The position numbers and the translations under genes were made by a program. A DNA stretch of 9,943 nt from AR5 sp041497115 (GTDB taxonomy: Bacteria > Methylomirabilota > Methylomirabilia > Rokubacteriales > CSP1-6). Below the pieces are notes generated by a model. The model was not told the origin of the DNA and searched no databases. It saw only the letters and a program-made list of their open reading frames with translations. Positions 1 through 6,839 of this stretch are shown here, one piece after another (positions within the stretch are counted from its first letter, which is position 1; the number at the start of each line of letters is the position of its first letter). The stretch is taken from positions 1-9,943 of the forward strand of contig JBGQFW010000135.1 of the NCBI GenBank assembly GCA_041497115.1. The letters are read 5' to 3'.

Positions 1-1
1 C

Positions 2-2191
2 ACCAGCAAGACCGTGCCGCTGATGGTCCTGGGTGACGGCCAGGCCACCGGCAACCTGACGGTGCCCATCACGCTGGTGAACCCCGCCGGCGGCGCCACC
101 CTCGGCACGATCAAGAGCGCCGTGCTCACGATCACCGACTTTAGCCGCTCGGTGCGCTTCAGCGCGCCCGCGTACACGGTCAACGAGGGCGGGACGGCGA
201 CGATCACCGTCCTGCGCGGCGGCAACACGACCGGGGGGATCACGGTGCCGTTCTCGACGAGCAACATCGACGCGGTGGCGGGCACCGACTACACGACGAA
301 AACGGGCACGCTGACCTTCGCCACCGGCGCGGCGAGCCAGACCTTCATGGTGACCACGCTGAAGCGGGTGGGCGACAACGGCAACCGGTCGGTGAGCCTG
401 ACGCTGGCCACACCGAACCCGAATACCGTCGTCGTTCCGCTCGGCGCCGCGACGCTGACGATCCAGGACCTCGACCGGGCCGGCCAGTTCCAGTTCGCTC
501 CGACGACGTACAACGTGGTCGAGGGCTCGCCGGTGACGCTGACGGTGACGCGCACCGGCGGCACGCTGGGCTCCATCAAGGTGCCGTGGCAGGTGACCGG
601 CGCCGGCGTGACGCCGCTCGCCGGCAACTTCTCGTTCGCGGCCGGGCAGGCGAGCGCGACCGCGGCGCTTACGAGCACCCCCAACACGATCCTCGACGGC
701 AACCGCTCGGTGTCGGTGGACCTGGGCGCGCCGATCGTCGTCGGCTCGATCAACGGCGCCGCGCCCTCGCTCGGCACCGACACGACGGCGACCGTGAACA
801 TCCTCGACAACGAGACGGGCGGCACCATCCAGTTCGTGAACGCGGCCCAGACGGTGGCGGAGAACCTCGCCGGCGGCCTCGTGAACCTGGCGGTCACCCG
901 GACGGGCACCACCCTGGCGGGCGGCATCCTGGTGGACTACACGATCACCGGCGACATCGGGGCGATCGCCTCGAACACCAGCGGCACCCTGACCTTTGCC
1001 ACCCCGACGGCGACGACGGCGGTGGTGCCGGTGACGCTCGTGAACAATACGGCGGCCCAGCTCGACCGGGTCCTCGTCGTCACGCTGAGCAACCCGCGTG
1101 CGAGCACCCCGTACAGCGGTTCCAACCCGCCGACGCTCGGCGCGCGGAGCAGCACCACGCTGACGGTCATTGACTCGCTGCCACACGTGCAGTTCAGCGC
1201 GGCGGCTTACAGCGTCACCGAGGGCGACACGGCCACGATCACGGTGACGCGCACCGGTCCGACGACGGCGCCGCCGGTCATCGTTAGCTACACGACCTCC
1301 GACGGCAGTGGCGTGGCCCCCACCGACTACACAACGGCCTCGGGCGCGCTCACGATCGGCGGCGGCGCCGGCAAGGGCACCTTCACGGTAAAAACGAATG
1401 ACGACCTCACGCTGTCGGGCAGCCGCACCGTGCTGCTGAGTTTCACGGACGTGACCGGCGGCACCATCGGTGCCCAGAGCGCGGCCGTACTGACGATGCA
1501 GGACAAGCAGTCGGCGGGCATCATCCAGTTCGCCAACCCGACGGCGAGCGTCGTCGAGGGCGGCACCGCGCGGATCACGGTGACGCGCACGGGCGCGAAC
1601 CTCGTGGGGCCGATCACGGTCAACTGGTCGGCAACCGGCGGCAGCGCGACGCCGGACGTGGACTTCGCCCCGAGCAGCGGCACGCTCACGTTCGGCCCCG
1701 GCGTGGCCAACCAGAGCTTCGACCTCTTGGCGATGGATGACACCCAGTTCGAGGGCACTGAGACGATCGTCCTGAGCCTGGACACCCCGAGCGGCGGCTC
1801 GGCGCTCGGCAACCAGAGCGCGATGACGGTCTTCGTCGTGGACGCCGAGCAGACGGTGGCGTTCGGCGGCTCGGCCTTCACGGCCGGCGAGACGGCGACG
1901 AGCGCGAGCATCCCCATCGTGCGCTCGGGCATTCCCAGCGGCACCGTCACGGTGCTCGCGCAGACCTCCGACGGCACCGCCGTGGCGAACCAGGACTACA
2001 CCGCGGCGAGCCAGACCGTGACGTTCCTGCCCGGCGAGACGGTGAAGCCGTTCGTCGTGCCGATCCTGAGCAAGAACGCCTTGACCCGGAACGGCAACCG
2101 CATCGTGAATCTCTCGCTGAGCAGCCCGGCCGGCACGCCGACCGCGCCGTCGCTGGGCGCCCTGAACGCCTCGACGCTGACGATTCTCGAC
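2..2191 (+). repeat. Tandem Calx-beta-type protein repeats (about 110-120 codons each)
   Basis: Six full repeats plus the tail of one more lie in tandem inside the first gene: about 152-481, 482-820, 821-1180, 1184-1513, 1517-1846 and 1853-2191, with the partial one at 2-151. They are diverged at the DNA level, but short blocks stay identical: a 17-base block encoding TVTRTG occurs at 542-558 and 1241-1257, and its first 14 bases recur at 1577-1590. Unit boundaries come from the recurring start (aromatic strand then VxEG) and end (LTIxD) motifs. More repeats may lie upstream of the window. Confidence 0.85.
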
Positions 2192-4486
2192 TTCCGCCCC
2201 GACCTCGTCATCGCCTCGGTGACGACGCCGTCGGGCACGCTGACCGGCAAGTCGGTGGCCGCGCCCAGCACCGTGCGCAACCTGGGCCAGGTGGCGGCGC
2301 CCGCATTCAAGATCGGCATCTTCATGGCCTCGACGGCCGGCGGGGACGACGCGAAGGTGCCGGGCGCCGGCGTGCTGGTAGCGACCCAGGACGTGAGTGG
2401 GCTGGCGGCGGGCGCCAGCGCCACGTTCCCGACCTCGATCACGTTCGATGACGAGTTCCCGGCGGGGGACTACTACGTCTCGGCGGTGGCCAACTTCGGG
2501 CTGACGATCGCCGAGGCCGACACGAGCAACGACGGCCTGAGCGGAGCGCCGTCCATCCTGTCCATCAAGAAGAACCTGACCAAGTTCACGGGGGCGACCG
2601 GCGCCTTCAGCCAGGTCTCGCCCACGCGAGCGGGCTTCGGTCCGCTCTCGGCGACGTGCGACGCGCAGGGCTCGGTGAACCTCACCGGGACGTTCGCCAT
2701 CACCAGCCAGCAGGGCAACTCGGCGCTCGGCCAGGCGAACCTGACCGGGACGCTCAACAACGCCCCCGTGCAGTACCTGATCAACTTCACCGGCACTGGT
2801 GACGACAACGGCAACATCGTCGCGACGCTCACCAGCGTCGTGTTCAAGTCGCTCACGACGCCGCTGACCGGCAGTGGCAACGGCTCGCTGACGGGCACGC
2901 TGGAGGGCCGCACGCTGCACGCCAACGTGACGGGCCAGTTCACGACCTCCACGGGCGGCGCCTGCGTCTTCACCGGAACGCTCGACGCCGTCGGCCAGAC
3001 GTCGTTCCAGTTCCGCTTCGGCACCGGTGTCTCGGTCGGCTCGTTCGGCTTCGGCACCACGCCGGACGACACCGGGATGTTCCCGCTGAAGACACAGGGG
3101 TACCGGGCCGTCTTCCGGGTCTTCTTCGACGACAACTTCCCGGATCCGTCCGCGGTGAAGTTCACCGGGCCGGCGGGCTCCGGCGTCAGCGGCGTGCCGG
3201 CCGACCCCCAGGAGAGCGGGTTCGACAGCAACGAGGCCCAGTACAAGCTGCCTCCGCGCTCGGGCAGCGCCCCCGGTGGCACGTGGTCGGTGCTCTACAA
3301 GAACCTGCCGCACAACTTCACGGTGCCGCCGTTCAACGCCAACGCGTCGCTGGTGGCGATCTTCCCGGTCGTGACGCTCGACACTTCGATGGGGACGCCG
3401 CTCCTGTCCCGGATCGACTGGGTGTACCGTGATCGGATCACCGGCGCGAACCTGTCGGTCGCCCCCGCGTTCCTGGCCAGCATCAGCGTGAGCGTGAACC
3501 TGAACAACGGCGGCAACAGCCAGCCGACCAAGGATCTCGGCCCCGCGACGACGTTCTGGGACCTGGCGCTGGACGGACTCACGCTGCCCGAGTGGTCGCA
3601 GGTCCAGGCCATCTCGTTCAAGTACCAGGACGTGATCGGCAACGGTTACCAGGAGGAGTACAGCAAGTCGTTCAGCATCCAGCTCAACCCGAGGCTGGAG
3701 AAGATCTACGGCGGGTTCAACGGCGGATGCATTCCGAGCAGCCCGGAGACGTGCGCGGTCCAGCAGCGACTGCTGAACGTCTTCGTGGACGTGCCGTCGG
3801 GCTCCGTGAACACGCAGCCGTGCCCTCCGCAGATAGGCGCGCAGTCCGGGCCAGCGTTCTTCGTGCAGATCCAGAACCACGACACGGCCAACGGCCAGCC
3901 GCTGCCGGCAGGGGCGGTCTACGAGTTTCCCTCCTGCATCGACCAGACCGGCACGACGTCGTTCAACAACGGCGGCGGGCTGACGGACATCTTCAGCCAG
4001 CGCACCCTTATCGACTCGATGGCCGTGCCGTACCCGCCGGGGCTGCTGGTGGGCGCTCAGTACGACGTCACCGTCACGCCGCTCAGCACCGGGGTCCCGT
4101 TCGTGACCGAGGTCTCGCTGGAGACGCCCGAGGCGAATCCGACGACGGACTTCGTCTCCATCCCGAACCCGGCGACGCCGAGCCTCAAGCCGGCGGGGTT
4201 CACGTTGGCCGCCGCCAAGCTCGGCCAGGCGCAGACGATCTCGTGGACGCAGCCGACGTTCGAGGTGGCGAACCTCTTCATCAACCCGTCCGTCTACACC
4301 GGCACCGGGCAGGGCAGCCTGTTCTGCTCGGTGAACAACACCCCCAACCTCGACCCGGCCGCAACGCAGGCGACGTTCACGCTGCCGACGAAGTGCAACG
4401 GCCAGCCGGTCCTGAAGGCGACCGTCTGCGTCTTCTTCGAGGGCGTCAACGGCCAAACGAGCGACGCGTGCTGGTTCTGGCAATGA
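2..4486 (+). CDS. Giant Calx-beta repeat / CARDB-type extracytoplasmic protein (5' end outside window)
   Basis: The reading frame is open from base 2 to the TGA at 4484-4486, so the true start and any signal peptide lie upstream; the first in-window GTG (base 14) is in mid-domain. Numbering from that GTG, residues 1-46 are the end of one Calx-beta-type repeat, followed by six more at about 47-156, 157-269, 270-389, 391-500, 502-611 and 614-726. Each has a VxEG-type start, a TxTVTRTG strand, a GTLTF strand and an LTIxD end. Residues 729-851 match a CARDB-type adhesion fold (TVRNLGQVAAPAF, then PAGDYYVSAVAN and EADTSND). Residues 853-995 are beta-rich with repeated LTGT motifs. Residues 996-1490 are unrecognised. 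All ten cysteines lie after residue 880, which fits disulfides outside the cytoplasm. Calx-beta and CARDB domains are known from bacterial surface and adhesion proteins; an adhesin, matrix or ligand role here is inferred. No enzyme motif, membrane anchor or sorting signal was seen at the C-terminus (ends ACWFWQ). It is probably the first visible gene of an operon with the two downstream genes. Confidence 0.95.
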   Translation, partial: TSKTVPLMVLGDGQATGNLTVPITLVNPAGGATLGTIKSAVLTITDFSRSVRFSAPAYTVNEGGTATITVLRGGNTTGGITVPFSTSNIDAVAGTDYTTKTGTLTFATGAASQTFMVTTLKRVGDNGNRSVSLTLATPNPNTVVVPLGAATLTIQDLDRAGQFQFAPTTYNVVEGSPVTLTVTRTGGTLGSIKVPWQVTGAGVTPLAGNFSFAAGQASATAALTSTPNTILDGNRSVSVDLGAPIVVGSINGAAPSLGTDTTATVNILDNETGGTIQFVNAAQTVAENLAGGLVNLAVTRTGTTLAGGILVDYTITGDIGAIASNTSGTLTFATPTATTAVVPVTLVNNTAAQLDRVLVVTLSNPRASTPYSGSNPPTLGARSSTTLTVIDSLPHVQFSAAAYSVTEGDTATITVTRTGPTTAPPVIVSYTTSDGSGVAPTDYTTASGALTIGGGAGKGTFTVKTNDDLTLSGSRTVLLSFTDVTGGTIGAQSAAVLTMQDKQSAGIIQFANPTASVVEGGTARITVTRTGANLVGPITVNWSATGGSATPDVDFAPSSGTLTFGPGVANQSFDLLAMDDTQFEGTETIVLSLDTPSGGSALGNQSAMTVFVVDAEQTVAFGGSAFTAGETATSASIPIVRSGIPSGTVTVLAQTSDGTAVANQDYTAASQTVTFLPGETVKPFVVPILSKNALTRNGNRIVNLSLSSPAGTPTAPSLGALNASTLTILDFRPDLVIASVTTPSGTLTGKSVAAPSTVRNLGQVAAPAFKIGIFMASTAGGDDAKVPGAGVLVATQDVSGLAAGASATFPTSITFDDEFPAGDYYVSAVANFGLTIAEADTSNDGLSGAPSILSIKKNLTKFTGATGAFSQVSPTRAGFGPLSATCDAQGSVNLTGTFAITSQQGNSALGQANLTGTLNNAPVQYLINFTGTGDDNGNIVATLTSVVFKSLTTPLTGSGNGSLTGTLEGRTLHANVTGQFTTSTGGACVFTGTLDAVGQTSFQFRFGTGVSVGSFGFGTTPDDTGMFPLKTQGYRAVFRVFFDDNFPDPSAVKFTGPAGSGVSGVPADPQESGFDSNEAQYKLPPRSGSAPGGTWSVLYKNLPHNFTVPPFNANASLVAIFPVVTLDTSMGTPLLSRIDWVYRDRITGANLSVAPAFLASISVSVNLNNGGNSQPTKDLGPATTFWDLALDGLTLPEWSQVQAISFKYQDVIGNGYQEEYSKSFSIQLNPRLEKIYGGFNGGCIPSSPETCAVQQRLLNVFVDVPSGSVNTQPCPPQIGAQSGPAFFVQIQNHDTANGQPLPAGAVYEFPSCIDQTGTTSFNNGGGLTDIFSQRTLIDSMAVPYPPGLLVGAQYDVTVTPLSTGVPFVTEVSLETPEANPTTDFVSIPNPATPSLKPAGFTLAAAKLGQAQTISWTQPTFEVANLFINPSVYTGTGQGSLFCSVNNTPNLDPAATQATFTLPTKCNGQPVLKATVCVFFEGVNGQTSDACWFWQ

Positions 4487-4499
4487 AAAGCAGGGAATC

Positions 4500-4523
4500 A
4501 GGAGAAGGGGCGTTCCGGATAGG
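4500..4523 (+). promoter_or_regulatory. Ribosome binding region of the second gene; decides between two ATG starts
   Basis: The 37-base gap 4487-4523 contains AGGAGAAGGGG at 4500-4510 and a second purine run, GGATAGG, at 4517-4523. The ATG at 4524 is 13 bases after the first run, which is rather long. The in-frame ATG at 4533 sits 8 bases after AGGA (4521-4524), a better spacing. Both starts keep the RARR n-region and the whole signal peptide, so the mature protein would be the same. No inverted repeat resembling a terminator is seen in the gap, so read-through from the upstream gene is expected. Confidence 0.5.
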
Positions 4524-6827
4524 ATGACTCATATGGTGGGCAGGGCGCGTCGGGTCGTTCGGGTGCTGGTCACCCTCGCCGTCGTGATGCAGGTGGCGTG
4601 GCCCGGTGGTCTGGCCTTCGGTCAGGCCGGGCGCGACGCCTACATCAAGGGGCTCGAGCACATGGACGCCAAGCGGTGGCCCGAGGCCGTGCAGGCGTTC
4701 GACGCCGCCATCGCCGCCGATCCGAAGGAGAACAAGGGCGCGCGTCTCTACGGCATGCGCTACGGCTACTTCCCCCACCGCGACAAGGGCATCGCCCTCT
4801 ATCACCTGAGCCGCTGGGACGAGGCGATCGCCGCGCTGGAGGAATCCATCCGCCAGGGCGCCACCGCCGAGGCGACGAAGACGCTGGACCTGGCGAAGAA
4901 GCACCAGCCCTCGGTGACCACCGCCGGCGTGTTCCGCGGCACGTGGTGGGACTTCTACGAGCGCGGCCTCAAGTACTCCGAGGCGGGCGCGTGGAAGGCC
5001 GCCATCCAGGACTTCCGGGCCGCCCGCGGCCAGCGCGACAAGGAGGACCGGAGCGCGCGCACCTACGGCGTGTCGTTCGTCGAGTACTTCCCGGTGCGCG
5101 AGCTGGGCGTCGCGCTCTACCAGGAAGGGCAGTACAGGGCCGCGGTGGAGGCGCTGGAGAAGTCGCTGGCCGGCTTCCCGACCGCCAAGGCCGCCTACTT
5201 CTACAACCTCGCGCGCGCCGCGCTGCTGCGCCAGGCCTCCGCCGACACGCAGCCGCCGCGGATCAAGATCGACGCGCCCGCCGACGGGTTCCTGACCAAC
5301 GCGCTGGCGCTGGAGGTCCGCGGCTCCGCGGAGTCGAAGAACCAGGTGGCGACCGTCGAGATCAACGGCGAGGCGCAGCTGATCGACGCGGCCACCGGCA
5401 CGCAGCCGTTCACGCAGGTGGCCGAGCTGGCGCCGGGGGCCAACACCATCCAGGTGCGCGCGCGCGACCTCATCGGCCAGGAGTCGCTGGCGAGCGTGAA
5501 GGTCGTGGTGGATCGCGAGGGGCCGGCGGTCATCATCGAGCGGGCCGCCCGCACGCCGGCCGGCACGATCCGCCTCGAGGGCACGGTGACCGACAACGTG
5601 CAGCTGGGCCCGCTGGTGGTCAACGGCCAGCCGGCACCGCTCGGCGCGGGCGCCCAGAGCCCGTTCGCGGTGGACGTGCCGGGTACGGCGACGGCGTTTT
5701 CGATCGAGGCGGCCGACGCGGTGGGCAACGTCACGCGCGTGCGCATCCCGATCCCGGCCGCGCTCCGTCAGTCCGGCCGCGCGCGGGACTGGGACGTGGT
5801 GCCGGTGGCGCGGCGGGCGCAGCTGCTGCCGTCGTTCCTCCAGTCCAAGCCCGGGCTGACGCTCGAGATGGAGAAGCCCCCCGCCGAGGTCCAGCAGGAC
5901 TCGGTCTCGATCGCCGGCATCGTGGGGTCGAGCGCGGGGCTGCGCGAGGTGAAGGTCAACGGCCACGCGCAACAGATCCCGGCCGGCGGCGCCGCCGGCA
6001 AGTCGTTCGCGTTCAGCTACGGCGTGGCGCTGACCGAGGGGCCCAACACGATCACCGTCGTGGCGACCGACCAGGGCGGCAAGACCGAGACGCGCACGTT
6101 CACGGTCGTGCGCAAGGTGGACGAGATGGCGCGGGTCGGCTCGCGGCTGGCCGTCGCGGTCATGCCGTTCACCCTCAAGGGCCAGCCCACCGCGATGTAC
6201 GCCAGCGCCTTCGAGGCGATGACCGACGCGCTGGTGAACCAGAAGCGGTTCAAGATCGTCAGCCGCGACCAGCTCGAGGCGATCCTGCGCGAGCAGAAGC
6301 TCTCGCAGACCCAGCTGGTGGACCAGGCCACCGCGATCAAGGCCGGCAAGCTGGCCGCCGCCGAGGCGATCATGGTCATCACCGTCAACGAAGGGCCGAA
6401 GTCGGTCGAGGCGTACGCGCAGCTCGTCAGCACCGAGACCAGCACGGTGCTGGCCTCCAAGGACATCTTCGACCCCGAGAAGGGGCCCGGCAGCGCGAAG
6501 GCGAAGATGGCCGAGCTGGCGGCCAAGGTCAAGCAGGACTACCCGCTCGTCGAGGGGGCGGTGATGATGGTCGCCAACAAGCGGGTGGTGGTCGGCATCG
6601 GCGCCCCCAAGAACGTGCGGCTCGACATGAAGGTCATCGTCTACCAGGAAGGGCCGCCGCTCATCGATCCCACGACCAAGGAAGTGCTGGACCGGCCGAT
6701 CGAGTCGCTGGGCGAGGGGATGCTGAAGGAGATCAAGGACAAGATCTCCTACGCCGAGGTCCGCGATCCGGGGAAGGTCGAGCAGATGATCGCCCAGAAG
6801 AAGCTGGTCAAGGTCATCACCAAGTGA
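4524..6827 (+). CDS. Exported TPR / Ig-like / CsgG-type domain protein
   Basis: This is a 767-residue protein. Residues 1-35 form a Sec signal peptide: basic RARR, then hydrophobic VVRVLVTLAVVMQVAW, then a likely cleavage after GQA. There is no lipobox cysteine, so it should be soluble in the periplasm or secreted. Residues 38-109 and 143-215 are two copies of a TPR-like module, each with an inserted ARxYG...YFPxR segment. Three Ig-like domains of the kind in glucodextranase-B/filamin-type repeats follow at about 244-330, 332-412 and 440-530 (PGANTIQVRARD, AADAVGNVTR, EGPNTITVVATD). Residues 538-650 resemble the CsgG family: LAVAVMPF, a short helix, then KRFKIVSRDQLEAILREQKL and a KLAAAEAIMVITV strand. 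Residues 672-767 resemble the FlgT-C/CsgG-type C-terminal domain. CsgG itself is an outer-membrane lipoprotein pore for curli; this protein lacks the lipid anchor, so a pore role is not supported. With 12 bases to the next gene, which carries the same TPR plus CsgG-like set, a partner role in envelope signalling is inferred. If ATG 4533 is used the protein is three residues shorter. Confidence 0.95.
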   Translation: MTHMVGRARRVVRVLVTLAVVMQVAWPGGLAFGQAGRDAYIKGLEHMDAKRWPEAVQAFDAAIAADPKENKGARLYGMRYGYFPHRDKGIALYHLSRWDEAIAALEESIRQGATAEATKTLDLAKKHQPSVTTAGVFRGTWWDFYERGLKYSEAGAWKAAIQDFRAARGQRDKEDRSARTYGVSFVEYFPVRELGVALYQEGQYRAAVEALEKSLAGFPTAKAAYFYNLARAALLRQASADTQPPRIKIDAPADGFLTNALALEVRGSAESKNQVATVEINGEAQLIDAATGTQPFTQVAELAPGANTIQVRARDLIGQESLASVKVVVDREGPAVIIERAARTPAGTIRLEGTVTDNVQLGPLVVNGQPAPLGAGAQSPFAVDVPGTATAFSIEAADAVGNVTRVRIPIPAALRQSGRARDWDVVPVARRAQLLPSFLQSKPGLTLEMEKPPAEVQQDSVSIAGIVGSSAGLREVKVNGHAQQIPAGGAAGKSFAFSYGVALTEGPNTITVVATDQGGKTETRTFTVVRKVDEMARVGSRLAVAVMPFTLKGQPTAMYASAFEAMTDALVNQKRFKIVSRDQLEAILREQKLSQTQLVDQATAIKAGKLAAAEAIMVITVNEGPKSVEAYAQLVSTETSTVLASKDIFDPEKGPGSAKAKMAELAAKVKQDYPLVEGAVMMVANKRVVVGIGAPKNVRLDMKVIVYQEGPPLIDPTTKEVLDRPIESLGEGMLKEIKDKISYAEVRDPGKVEQMIAQKKLVKVITK
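4635..5168 (+). repeat. Internal duplication: two TPR-like modules with a YG...YFPxR insert
   Basis: Copy A covers 4635-4850 (residues 38-109) and copy B 4950-5168 (residues 143-215), separated by about 33 residues. They align along their full length with one single-residue gap. Shared positions include the opening D-Y-GL, an A(V/I)Q-F helix, AR-YG, YFP-R--G-ALY and the closing A(A/V)-ALE-S. Each copy is two TPR-like helix hairpins joined by an insert that ordinary TPRs lack. The two copies are clearly homologous in protein but diverged in DNA, so the duplication is old. Confidence 0.8.
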
Positions 6828-6831
6828 GGAG
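6826..6831 (+). promoter_or_regulatory. Shine-Dalgarno site of the third gene, overlapping the upstream stop codon
   Basis: GAGGAG at 6826-6831 begins inside the TGA stop (6825-6827) of the second gene and lies 8 bases before the GTG at 6840. This ideal spacing decides GTG 6840 as the start over the in-frame ATG at 6873, which has no comparable site. The overlap implies translational coupling and a shared transcript. Confidence 0.8.
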
Positions 6832-6839
6832 CCACGACG

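Noticed and set aside
152..2191. Repeats as a possible CRISPR or satellite array
   Set aside because: The periodicity is at protein-domain scale (about 330-360 bases) and lies inside one reading frame; DNA identity is limited to short blocks encoding conserved strands, with no regular spacers.
289..2442. Several minus-strand frames (289-927, 937-1170, 1327-1977, 1996-2442) and a plus-strand frame at 586-1173 under the Calx-beta gene
   Set aside because: All are shadows of the 2-4486 frame; none has a ribosome binding site with domain content, and the overlying frame shows clear repeated domains.
4487..4523. Possible terminator or promoter between the first two genes
   Set aside because: No inverted repeat followed by T's and no convincing -35/-10 pair was found in 37 bases; only purine-rich ribosome binding sequence is visible.
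2473..4527. Frames at 2473-3282 (-), 3295-3642 (-) and 3592-4527 (+)
   Set aside because: They show low-complexity or Pro/Arg-rich translations without motifs and conflict with the continuous first gene.
6119..6827. Calling the second gene csgG or a curli secretion pore
   Set aside because: Only the fold-level motif matches; there is no lipobox cysteine, the architecture has TPR and Ig-like domains, and no curli genes are nearby.
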